Of a stretch of 64,000 bases of DNA, positions 11,843-21,744 are shown one piece after another. The translations under genes were made by a program, and so were the position numbers. The notes under the pieces were generated by a model. It was not told the DNA's origin and ran no database searches. It saw nothing but the letters and a program-made list of their open reading frames with translations. Position 1 is the first letter of the stretch. Each line of letters begins with the position of its first letter. The DNA is from Glebionis coronaria (taxonomy: Eukaryota > Streptophyta > Magnoliopsida > Asterales > Asteraceae), in NCBI GenBank assembly GCA_025667525.1, contig CM046875.1:292373147-292437146 (forward strand), given 5' to 3'.

Positions 11843-11915
11843 GTATTCAATCTTATGATTATCCGCTTTGTCCTTTGTACCCAATTATCATGTCTTATGT
11901 AAAAAATTTTATCAG
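11843..11915 (+). other. Intron-like gap 3 in chromovirus gag
   Basis: 73 bp beginning GTATTC and ending TTATCAG. Skipping it keeps the frame (phase 1) and joins P-A-I-T-G to S-Q-P-A-R-A before the zinc knuckle. It is followed immediately by an intact knuckle region. Confidence 0.62.
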
Positions 11916-12652
11916 GTTCCCAGCCAGCCAGAGCACCTGCTGGAGGATTCACTCATCCTCTTTGCTCTACTTGCCACCGTAGGCACCCAGGACCATGTCG
12001 CCGTAATACTGATGCGTGCTTCAAGTGTGGTCTTCCTGGCCATATTATGAAGGATTGCCGTAAGGGCGATGAAACTAGAAATTTTATTCCAATTAACTAA
12101 GCAATTAAGTTCGTTTTTCCTCGACTCACTCGAATTTGATTTCCAATTAGTCGTTACGACTAAACTTTGTTTTTGGTAAATATTTTTTTTGGTATTTTTA
12201 AACTAAAAGCTACTTAATATAAAATCTTTTTAATCTAATGTAAAAAATTAAACTAATTAAAACTTTTTAAATAAAAACTATTTTAATCTAATTAATTTTA
12301 AACTAATAACTTTAAATAAAATCTACTTAAAAATATTTCAAATAAAACTAACTTAAATTTTAAACTATAACTTTTAAATAAAAACTTAAAAACTTTTTTT
12401 TAAACTAAAGACTTATAAAAGTAAATTTAAAAATAAAGGTAATTTAAAACTTATTTAAATTTAAAGAAAGTAAATAAAATATTATTTTTGTCTTTTTGTA
12501 TTTTTATAAAAACTGAATTAATTATAAAAACTATTTAATACTTTTGGTTAAAATTTAATTAAACTAAAAACATTTAAGTAAACTAATTAATTAAAAACTG
12601 ACAGTAAATTAAAAGCTATATTAATAAGTAATCTGGTTAATAAACACAAAAA

Positions 12653-12724
12653 GAGTCTTAGAGCAATTGGTAAGGGCGAATTGCTTATAAACGGATGGTC
12701 AGGGGTTCGATTCCCCACCAGACC
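12653..12724 (+). other. tRNA-like sequence in Athila-3 LTR, antisense to the element
   Basis: An A-box-like TAGAGCAATTGG (12659-12670) and a perfect B-box GGTTCGATTCC (12704-12714) are 33 bases apart. A four-pair T stem GGGG/CCCC encloses TTCGATT, and GTCT near the start can pair with AGAC near the end. The anticodon stem is poor, so this is not a working tRNA. A T5 run at 12728-12732 would serve as a Pol III terminator. The second LTR copy carries it at 21356-21427. Confidence 0.65.
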
Positions 12725-13401
12725 AAATTTTTGCTATCTATTTATTTGTTTTGACTTTTTATTTATATAAGCTTTGGAATTTTTAGACAAATAAACAAAC
12801 AGCCCAGTTGGGACTGTTATATCAGTAATACCAGAAAAACTTTAATAAGCAACAACAACAAATTTAATAAGCGAATAATCCAAATAAGCTACTAAAGCAT
12901 ATAAGCAAAGATCAATCGAAATAAGCAGCAAATTTAACCCAATTAAGCAAAATCTAAGAACCACATAAGCTGATAAGTAAAAAAAGACAGTTATAACAAC
13001 TAAAAAGAAAAAAAAATAAGCAGGATTCTAATTCAAATAAACAAACCAAATTAAGCTGTATCTTAATTAAACCGAAAAGCAGATCTAAACCAACAAGAAC
13101 CAAAACCATAACTATAACCAAGATGTAAAACTAACAAATCCAAACAGTGACTAAAAACAAGTAGATTCAAAAGCAGATTATCAACCAAACAATATAATAA
13201 AACAAGGAAATTAAAAAAAAAAAGAAATAAACACCTTGTGGAGAAACCGTTGTGACGAAGATCGGCGCTGAGCCGTCTTATCAACCGAAAACAAACACCG
13301 TCTTCATCATCTCGACTCCAACAACTCGAACCAAACAACTTTTCGAACCAAATAGCACCAAACGAACCAAACGAATTTTCTTACCCGAACAGTAATTTTT
13401 T

Positions 13402-13426
13402 ATAAATCTCCAGTAGGGAGATTTAT
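13402..13426 (-). other. Perfect 10-bp inverted repeat in Athila-3 LTR
   Basis: ATAAATCTCC and GGAGATTTAT are separated by five bases. It lies about 270 bases downstream of the TATA-like box in element orientation and is also present in the right LTR (about 38464-38488). It could be a folded segment of the transcript. Confidence 0.7.
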
Positions 13427-13693
13427 TATACTTTTTTTTTTAACAATAATAATAATATCCGAACAGTAGGTTAAAAAGAATAGGATTAAAGATTGACAGT
13501 AACTGAAATTAAATTTAGACTGAAAATTAAATGAGACAGAAATAAATTTAAAACTAACTTTTCATTAATTAAAATCCAAATTACAATACTGGAAAAATAT
13601 TACAAGATTAAAACCTTAATCTAAACACTAAAACTAATTTTACTGAAAAATAAAAATTAAAGAAAAGCTATTTGATTACATGATAGATGGGGG

Positions 13694-13701
13694 TTTTTAT
13701 A
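13694..13701 (-). promoter_or_regulatory. TATA-like box of Athila-3 LTR
   Basis: On the minus strand CCCTATAAAAACCCC gives a TATAAAAA core flanked by C runs, like the TATA contexts of the other Athila LTRs here. Confidence 0.6.
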
Positions 13702-14790
13702 GGGTAACCCCGAACCTTCTAGGTCATCCTTGGTGCCCAAGGAAATGAATCATGGCCCTTGATTTCTTCATTCTTCTCTCTTTCTCTTTTCTTCTCTTGA
13801 TCAACGGATGAAAATGATCCGTGAGTCCGGATTGCCAGCATGGCTTGATATGATTGGAGGGTTGGTATTGGTGAGGTGTTACCACCAATCAATATCGAGT
13901 GTTTAGCCACGTAAGATCAAGGATGTGAGTGGATGATGCGATTTTTTGGGGGAATTAATTCCCTTGGTGTGAATTAACCACTTAAACAAAAAGCCCTAAT
14001 ATCTTTTGTGTAATTTTTAAGATGGTAAATTTAGGGTTTATGTAAAAGATGTGGCTGTGTAAAAAATATGGAGGAGAAAGAAAGTGGGTGAGGGAATGGG
14101 GTAATACGTGTAGGGTGAGAGTGTATTGTGTGAGGTGGGGATAAAAAAAATAAGACGTTTTGATATAATAGGTGTGAATTGTTGACCGGGTTTAATGAAT
14201 ATGTTGACCATTTAATTTACCAAATGAACATATAGCACTTAGCCACTTACTTGTTCCCTGTTTGTGCACACGTTTGGGCTTGGCCCAAATTTCCGTCCAT
14301 TTGATATTTGTAAATTGGTCTTTGGCCAAAATTAAATACTCCCACATTACCTTTCCAATTGGGCCTTTTGGGCTTTTATTTGAAACATTAAACCAAAAGT
14401 AAATAGTTGATTTCCTTAAATGGGCTTTTGGGCCCATTAATCAAAAGTGGGACCCACTTAGCTCGAATATCTTCAAAAAGATTAAATCCACTTAAAACGA
14501 ACTTGATTTCGGCTTATTTGATCATTTCTTCAAAACCGTAACGATTTAGCCGGTTTTCGTGATCTTCAGCACACTTTGGTCTTTTGACTTTGTCTTCGTC
14601 TCTTTCTTGACTTTTCTTCGACATTTGATCGTGAAATCCCGTGTTTTCTTTCCTTTTGATCATTTGTACCTATTTAAAGACAAGAACACAAAACCACGCG
14701 TAATTCCGACATTTATGATATAAAACACATGATTAGGTCTTGTTTTCCTTGATTTTAGTGGCAAAAGGATAAGTGTTTACACACTTATTA

Positions 14791-14804
14791 AATCCCCTAC
14801 ACTT
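14791..14804 (-). other. Athila-3 polypurine tract
   Basis: The minus strand reads AAGTGTAGGGGATT directly before the left LTR, the same word as in Athila-1. Confidence 0.85.
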
Positions 14805-16783
14805 GACCATTGTAATGACCCCATGCAATGCATTATTTTGAGGCATAAGTTACAATTTTCTCATTATTAACCCATCTCGGCCTTTATTAAGATATACTAT
14901 TATTACAATGATGGAAAGATAAAAACTTTAAATAAAACAAAAGTTAAAACAATTTATTAACTTGAAATTATTTGATGGAAGAAACTTGTAAAGAAATCTA
15001 AGACTTTAATTAGGGCTTTGGTGTCATGAATATTAATCACCCTCAAGTTTCACGTTCCCTATACCAAGCTTAAAAACGAGATCATTGTTATTACAAGTTA
15101 GCACAACTAACACTTACTCATGTGGTTTAGTTAATCACTTAGACCCCCTTATTCCTACGGTGTATCTCTTGTATTTTATTTTTGTCTTGAATGATCACGA
15201 GGATGCATTTTTGACTTATTTCGATAATTTATTAAGGCCGAAAATAAAGTGGGACGATTTAATCAATAGTTAGCTAAAGGACAAAATCTTTTAAAACGGC
15301 TTCTCGAAACCTCATAAAGTTCATATCTTGGCATAACTCGTTTCACGATTTGAGACCTTTCTCGGACCGATATTTGGCTTGTACTTCAAACTTCAAATCT
15401 TGAGAGACGATCTTGAAATTATGGTCTTCTCTTCATTTTGGTATACATCTTTCATTAGGAGTGAAAGATGCTTCAAACGTTGACCACGACTTCTTCATTT
15501 ATCCTCTTCTTTATTTAGGATTTTGATATACAACGATCCGCCTCCTTTTCGGACTTGGATCTATTTATCCTCATACCTTGTTAGGGTCTTTTTGGATAGA
15601 CTTCTCCATGATCTTTAGGGGAGTAATTGCTTCTCGTCGTGTGTCTTGATCCTTCATATTGATTTGGATTAAAGATCTTCACATCATCTTAGGATCTTTA
15701 GCAAAAAGTGAATCCTCATGCCTTGTGAGGGCCTTTTTGGACTCGGGTATCCTCATGCCTTGTTAGGGCCTTTTTGGATAAGCCAATCTTCGCGTCCCAC
15801 TTCAATAAGTTATGCCTTGGCTATGAACTCTAATTAATACCGAGCAACTTTTAAACGATCTTGTGCTAGAAGCTAAGTAACTTTTTAAATCGTACAACCT
15901 TATTTATTACACATATATTTATTAACAAGTGATGGGAGAAAAAGCTCATAACTAACTCACATAAGTTAATGAAAGAATACCAAACTTATAATTAACTCTA
16001 TCATCTCTCGTTCTCCACAATTTAAAATCTCAAGTAATGAGACTCGTGGATGCTTAGCCTAATAAACCAATTAAGGTCCATATGGTTAAGGATACTAGCT
16101 AGAGTAAACTTGGATAAGTAAACTCCGGTTGAGTCAAAATATTCACGGGCCTAATATATCAATGACATCTAAACTTGTTAAAACCATTTTATTTATTTAT
16201 TTATTTTGACTTTTATTCTTGAAACGGGAAATATAAATAAGATGCGATGATAAAAGAAAAATACTACAAGGCCAAAATAGATCAAAAATTTGAAAAACGT
16301 TGAAAATTTTAAAAATTTTCCGGTTAAAATGGGGTCAAATCATGGAAAAGGCCACTAAAATTTCGATAGAAATCCCCCCTACACTTAATATAAACATTGT
16401 CCTTAATGTTTAAGCATGTGGGAGAATAAACTCCCCTACACTTAGGACATTGAGTACGTTGTTTAAAATCGAGCTAAGGAAAGGAAAACTAAAGTGATTA
16501 CATTTATTCGTTTTATTTATATACAAGATTGAATCACAATAGCAAAAACTTATCGAAGGAACCGGGTACACGGGAAACACGGGTCTCGTCAAAAATACCA
16601 AAAGTGGATCATCAAAGCATATGTCCCTGCACACTCACAACACAAAACAAACAACCTACTCGGCTCCCCCTACACTTATTGGTGAAAATGGGTGAAAAAG
16701 GGTAAAAATCTAACCTAGTTAAAAGATGCTTGATTTTTAAATCACGAGTCTCTAGCTCGACTCGAATTCCCGAATATCATCAT
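14805..16783 (-). other. Athila-3 3' non-coding region
   Basis: About 2 kb without a credible ORF. On the minus strand it carries blocks shared with the Athila-1 3' region: the GATGATAGAGTT box (15990-16010), TTAGGCTAAGC (16055-16065), GACTCAACC (about 16128-16136) and further polypurine words at 16374-16386, 16433-16443 and 16666-16677. A local stretch near 15580-15780 repeats the phrase CTCATGCCTTGT(G/T)AGGG. Confidence 0.85.
16374..16443 (-). other. Two-hairpin module (Athila-3)
   Basis: On the minus strand a polypurine word is followed by the stem GGGAG/CTCCC (16431-16435 with 16420-16424). Next come the arms AAACATTA and CAATGTTT around AGGA (16411-16392, one A-C mismatch next to the loop), then AAGTGTAGGGGGG. 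Order and spacing match those in Athila-1. Confidence 0.75.
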
Positions 16784-17665
16784 TCAAATGGGAAAATCAT
16801 GGAACAACCGAGATTTCCAAGGGAGGAAAATATCTCCATGATAAAGGTGAAACAAAGTCATACAAGGCATACCCCATGAAAATCCACCCGGGTCAAACAC
16901 ATAATTTCCATCACAAAAGGAAATAAACCCCGAGGTGGTACGCAAGTCATAGAAAAGTGGGGTATCCTTAGGCAAAAGTCTCTTACAAGGAAAGATAAGG
17001 TGGTATGGCAATGAAAGCACAAAAGTCTCTATTCCCGGATCAAACACCGGTTCCTTAATGGGAAAATAGCAAGAGGTGTCGACATTTAAGCTCAAAATAT
17101 CATCAAAATCCATAGTGGGAAAGTCATCCTCTTCCAAACTTGATGTGAAAACATAAGTATCGTCGGAGTCATAGGAAAACTCTTCCTCATGAGGAAAATA
17201 GGTATTTAGAAAGATATCTAAATCCTCCTCAAATGGAATAACCTCTAAAGTAGGTATGATCTCTAAGAGTGGAGGATCCTCCTCAATAGTCATGACTTCG
17301 AAAATTGGAGTATAAAAGTCAAAAGGAGTCTCCATGGAAGAATCACTCATAGAGATATGAGGTGCATTAAGATCATGGAGTGGGTCATCAAAATTAATGA
17401 GATCACTTAAAGAAGTGTCATCATCGTAGGCATCAAAGATTGGGGTATCATAAATGGGTGGGTCAAAAGTGGAGTCGTCTAAGCCGAAAATAGTGTGATC
17501 GCTTGAAGAAGTGTCATCACTATAGGTATCATAATTAGGAGTTTCAAGAATTTGAGGCTCTAAGGGAAGGGATGAGTTTATCACAAAATCATTTTGATTA
17601 GACGTTTCAATTCCAAAAGGATTAATAAAAATCTCGTCATCATTATAATTATGAACATCAATCAT
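16784..17665 (-). CDS. Unrecognised acidic ORF following protease in Athila-3
   Basis: 293 codons with an ATG that overlaps the gag-protease stop (ATGA). The first two thirds are very rich in Asp, Glu, Ser, Thr and Pro, with repeated D-T-P-I-F/D-D-D-T-S-type phrases. The last about 90 residues are different: hydrophobic and aromatic, with phrases such as FPCKRLLPKDTPLFYDLR, YVFDPGGFSWGMPC and HLYHGDIFLPW. I do not recognise a domain. Position suggests it replaced RT-RNase H-integrase. The acidic part may derive from the acidic linker that follows protease in the autonomous Athilas. It is intact although the gag upstream is frameshifted, so it may be under selection at the family level. Function is unknown. 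Confidence 0.7.
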   Translation of the reverse strand: MIDVHNYNDDEIFINPFGIETSNQNDFVINSSLPLEPQILETPNYDTYSDDTSSSDHTIFGLDDSTFDPPIYDTPIFDAYDDDTSLSDLINFDDPLHDLNAPHISMSDSSMETPFDFYTPIFEVMTIEEDPPLLEIIPTLEVIPFEEDLDIFLNTYFPHEEEFSYDSDDTYVFTSSLEEDDFPTMDFDDILSLNVDTSCYFPIKEPVFDPGIETFVLSLPYHLIFPCKRLLPKDTPLFYDLRTTSGFISFCDGNYVFDPGGFSWGMPCMTLFHLYHGDIFLPWKSRLFHDFPI

Positions 17666-20041
17666 ATTGACCGACTCTTTTCCATTTGATTTCGTTGTGA
17701 TTTTCCCATTTTAAAAACTTGTTGTTCATCCCTAACCCTAAGAATTAACTCCCCTTCGGCTACATCAACTAAGGCTCTTCCGGACCTTAAGAATGGTCGA
17801 CCAAGTATTAACGGAATACGAGGATCCATCTCATAGTCGACGACGACAAAGTCCACGCGAAAAGTAAATGTACCAACTCTAACAAAAACATCTTCGACAA
17901 TACCAACGGGGTATGCGAGAGTTCGATTAGCTAACTCTAAAGTCATACGAGTCGGTACAAGGTCGGGTAATGACAATTGTTTCCAAACCGAAAGTGGCAT
18001 AAGATTGATGCTAGCGCCGAGATCCGCTAAAGCCATACAATCATCGATTTGAGGAAACGAGCAAGGTAACACGAATCGTCCGGGATCTCCTAGCTTTTCG
18101 GGAAGCTCTTTGAGAAGAACCGCGGAACAATTCTCATTTAAACGGGTGTTAACGAGCTCAACCATTTTTTCTTTCTTATTAAGCAAATCTTTAAACATTT
18201 TGACAAATTTTGGCATTTGAGCAAGTGCTTCAATAAGGCTTATGTTAACATTCACATTGGAAATCATTTTCAAAAAGTTAGAGACATGAACGTCATCTTT
18301 GGTGAGCACTTTAGTCTTGCCTAACCTAGATGGATAAGGAATATTAGGCTTAGACTTAGAAGGTTGAGAAGGAGAGAGACTCGCTTCTTGAACAACCGTA
18401 GGGATAGGCTCTTTCGGCAATGGAGGACTAGAACTAGGAGTGGTAGTGGGAGGAATCACCGGAGGGGGAGTAGGATTACTCATTATGACCTCCGGGCCTT
18501 GTCTCTCCTTTATGGGCGAAGAGATGGAAGGTCCCACTAAATTGGCTCCACTTCGAGTATTGATAGCACTCACATTAGCACGAGGGTTAATCTCGGTATT
18601 GGATGGTAAGGCACCTGGGGGTCTAAGGGTTTGCAACATAGTCAAAAATCTCTTATCGTTGGACTCTTGCATTTGTCTAGTAGACTCTTGCATAGCTTTC
18701 ATGATTTTCTCATGTTCGGTCAATTTTTGTAGAACCAAGTCCATTTGAGGGTTTTGCATATTCATTTGATTGAACCCTTGATTATTAACCCCTTGATTAG
18801 GAAAACTTTGATTTTGATATTGAGTTTGAAAATCGTTGTTATTGTAAAAACCTTGATTATTTTGAAACCCTTGATTTTGACCATTAAAAATCCCTTGATT
18901 TGCATTCCCTTGAAAATTACCCATTTGAGGACCTTGGTTCCTATTTTGGTATTGGGTATTTTGGGCGGGTGAGGGTGGTCTTTGAGGTGCTACAAAACCC
19001 GGGGGAGCCAAATAATTAGTACTCTTGTAAGACAAATGGTTAACATCAACATTAGGTTTAAATGGAACCCTTTCATTAGCATTAAAAGCACAAACTTGTT
19101 GTTGTTGATTATAAACCTTGTCACAATTGAAATATGAATGTGGTCCACCACAAGTCTCACACGTTTCACTATTATCTTTCACGGCATGCACATGAGTGGT
19201 GAGGGCATTGGTTTTTAGAGCGAGTGTTTCAACAAGCGAAGTAAGTTTATCGATTCTCTTTTCTCTCTCACTAACGCTCTTGGTTTGCACTTTTGCCTTG
19301 TTCTCAATAATGGCCCAAGCCTCGTTCATGGTTTTCACAAGAATATTGCCCCCCGCGGCACTATTAAGTGAGTCTTGCTCATTTAGAGTTAAACCATTGT
19401 AAAATGTATTTATTTGATGCACTTTAGTGAAACCGTGTTGTGGACATTTTCTCAAAAGCTCTTTAAATCGATCCCAAGACTCACTAAAAGTTTCCCCATA
19501 TTGTTGCTCAAAGTTGATTATTTCATTCCTTAAGGAAGTGGTCCGTGATGGTGGGAAAAAGTAGTTAATGAACTTGGTCTCTAAGTCGATCCATGTGGTA
19601 ATACTTTGGGGTGGTTCCTTATCAAGCCAAATCCGGGCTTTTCCCTCGAGGGAAAAGTTGTAGGTGAACGACCTCTTGTGGCACCCCATTGTATTTGACG
19701 GTATTTGCTAATTGTATGAATCGTTTGATATGAGCGTGTGGGTCATCATTAGTACGACCTAAAAATGGTGTAGCGGAAACCATTCGAATAAAATCCGGTT
19801 TATGTTCAAAATGATTAGCTCCAATGGTCGGCACCACAATCGCGTCATTGTTTCCTTCAACGTGAGATTGAAGAATCTCAATCATTGGTCGATTATCCGT
19901 TGCCATCGTTATGTCGAAAGCTCGATTCTCGGGATCGGCTTGAATGACGGTCTTTTTGTTTTTCTTCTTCTTCTTCTTTTTAGAAGAATTGGAAGAGTTT
20001 GGTACACCACTCGGTATGTATGTATGCGCACGAGTGCGCAT
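17662..20041 (-). pseudogene. Athila-3 gag-protease, one frameshift
   Basis: The N-terminal part runs from ATG 20041 to about 19650 with a lysine-rich run and the Gag start of the capsid domain. A frame change between 19690 and 19622 moves to the second frame, which continues to the stop at 17662. The second part holds the rest of capsid, a zinc knuckle CX2CX3HX4C (C-E-T-C-G-G-P-H...C), a Gln/Asn-rich linker with repeated N-Q-G-F phrases, and an aspartic protease with D-L-G-A-S. The protein then ends at a TGA overlapping the next ORF. Similarity to Athila-1 is high across capsid and protease. The single shift in this copy inactivates Gag. Confidence 0.88.
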
Positions 20042-20043
20042 AC
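20022..20043 (-). other. Perfect inverted repeat over the Athila-3 gag start
   Basis: GTATGCGCAC and GTGCGCATAC are separated by two bases, and the minus-strand gag ATG lies in one arm. The stem is 10 bp and GC-rich, in an otherwise A/T-rich leader. Confidence 0.8.
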
Positions 20044-20760
20044 AATTAAAACTTTGGAATGAGGTAGGTGACCTCGGTCGACTTTGAGAGGAAAAGGATT
20101 TTTCCTCTCGATGAGCAATATGAAAAAGCTACAAAAATATATACTTAATACTAATTGAGGTGGCAAACCAATAATCGGTCGTCCCTCTCAATATACGCAC
20201 AAGCAAGCGGGGAAACGAGGTGGCACAAAGCACTTAAAAACCTTTTTCCTTAGACGGCCTTTTATAGCGCGTTGCCTTATACCCACCTTATAGTTTGTAT
20301 ATGTCGAGTTCAAACGTCTTACTAGTATTTATCTATTTTGCCTTTTTATTTCGTTTAGGATTCGACTACAATAGTTAGGTGATGAAATCCCAACTAAGGC
20401 TTATTTGAAAAGTAGGTAAGTTATTGTGCTACGTAATATATTATAGTAAAAAAAATAATCTTTTTGTATTTTTAGAAAAATATATATTCACAATAAAAAC
20501 GATAGAAATCGAACTAAAAATTTAACACTATATATTTGGTGTAATACTTTTAGGAAAAAGTATTACTTTTGATTTTTTTAATTTTTTTGTGCAATTCTTA
20601 GGAAAGAAATTGCTTTTGTGGTTTTTTATTTTTTTTGTATTTTTAAGTTTTTGATTTTTTTGTCTTTTTGATTATGTTAACAAGAAACGTAACGTTCGAA
20701 GAGAACGGATCCCAAAATCCAAACGTCTTCACGAAAAATCGTCAATCGTACGAGCGAAGC
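20044..20760 (-). other. Athila-3 leader, no gene seen
   Basis: About 700 bp between PBS and gag ATG on the minus strand. It is A/T rich with long T or A runs (20440-20660) and has no supportable ORF. Confidence 0.75.
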
Positions 20761-20773
20761 GGCAGCGGCGCCA
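20761..20773 (-). other. Athila-3 primer-binding site, tRNA-Asp type
   Basis: The minus strand reads TGGCGCCGCTGCC two bases after the LTR end. Athila elements generally use tRNA-Asp. Here and in Athila-2 one base differs from the usual GTTGCC. Confidence 0.85.
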
Positions 20774-20775
20774 TT

Positions 20776-21554
20776 TGAAACTAGAAATTTTATTCCAATT
20801 AATTAAGCAATTAAGTTCGTTTTTCCTCGACTCACTCGAATTTGATTTCCAATTAATCGTTACGACTAAACTTTGTTTTTGGTAAATATATTTTTTTGGT
20901 ATTTTTAAACTAAAAGCTACTTAATATAAAATCTTTTTAATCTAATGTAAAAAATTAAACTAATTAAAACTTTTTAAATAAAAACTATTTTAATCTAATT
21001 AATTTTAAACTAATAACTTTAAATAAAATCTACTTAAAAATATTTCAAATAAAACTAACTTAAATTTTAAACTAAAACTTTTAAATAAAAACTTAAAACT
21101 TTTTTTAAACTAAAGACTTATAAAAGTAAATTTAAAAATAAAGGTAATTTAAAACTAATTTAAATTTAAAGAAAGTAAATAAAATATTATTTTTGTCTTT
21201 TGTATTTTTATAAAAACTGAATTAATTTTAAAAACTATTTAATACTTTTGGTTAAAATTTAATTAAACTAAAAACATTTAACTAAACTAATTAATTAAAA
21301 ACTGACAGTAAATTAAAAGCTATATTAATAAGTAATCTGGTTAATAAACACAAAAGAGTCTTAGAGCAATTGGTAAGGGCGAATTGCTTATAAACGGATG
21401 GTCAGGGGTTCGATTCCCCACCGGACCAAATTTTTGCTATCTATTTATTTGTTTTGACTTTTTATTTATAAAGCTTTGGAATTTTTAGACAAATAAACAA
21501 ACAGCCCAGTTGGGACTGTTATATCAGTAATACCAGAAAAACTTTAATAAGCAA
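20776..21554 (-). repeat. Athila-3 5' LTR, first segment (interrupted by Athila-2)
   Basis: Matches 12070-12853 of the left LTR nearly base for base, including the A/T-rich tract. It ends in AGCAA, the target duplicated by the Athila-2 insertion. It resumes at 37917. Confidence 0.92.
21356..21427 (+). other. tRNA-like sequence, second LTR copy of Athila-3
   Basis: Same unit as at 12653-12724, with one base changed near the 3' end (CCGGACC for CCAGACC). A- and B-box-like segments and the T5 run downstream are preserved. Confidence 0.65.
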
Positions 21555-21744
21555 TGATGAGACTGCTTTTTTACATAGTCTCATCGTCCAAATTGGGCTT
21601 AAAATGCATTAAATATCATCAAAATACCCAAATATATGCTTGTGTTTGTTGCTTTTGTATTTTAGGTACGGATATTGAGAAAATGACAAAAGATCACAAG
21701 AATCATGCAAAAACGAACACGGGAAACGAAGCCGCACGATGAAC

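Larger units (their letters stand above)
11069..12069 (+). pseudogene. Chromovirus gag, with three intron-like gaps, interrupted
   Basis: From ATG 11069 the frame meets a TAG at 11090 and then continues open (ATG 11120) through a Gag segment with the conserved RNRLMREYYSLRQ and FMQRFLRYAG blocks. It seems short at the N-terminal side, so the capsid region may carry an internal deletion. Three GT-AG bounded gaps (11470-11551, 11702-11777, 11843-11915) interrupt it. Without them the frame runs through a basic, Asn/Gln/Arg-rich stretch and a zinc knuckle C-F-K-C...H...C (CX2CX4HX4C) near 12018-12059 up to the Athila-3 insertion. The frame resumes at 41228. Gag would coat the RNA; this copy is dead because of the stop and the insertion. 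Confidence 0.8.
12070..14790 (-). repeat. Athila-3 3' LTR (left copy)
   Basis: On the minus strand it reads TAATAAGTGT... to ...AGTTTCA. It matches the right copy closely, with scattered substitutions and small indels. The 5' terminus is TA rather than TG, and both copies show it. An inverted repeat, ATAAGTGT/ACACTTAT, lies at the minus-strand start (plus 14769-14788). It holds a tRNA-like unit (12653-12724, plus strand), an A/T-rich tract 12180-12650 and a TATA-like box at 13694-13701. Confidence 0.92.

Noticed and set aside
12653..12724. A functional tRNA gene
   Set aside because: Boxes are good but the acceptor and anticodon stems do not close; it is best called tRNA-like.
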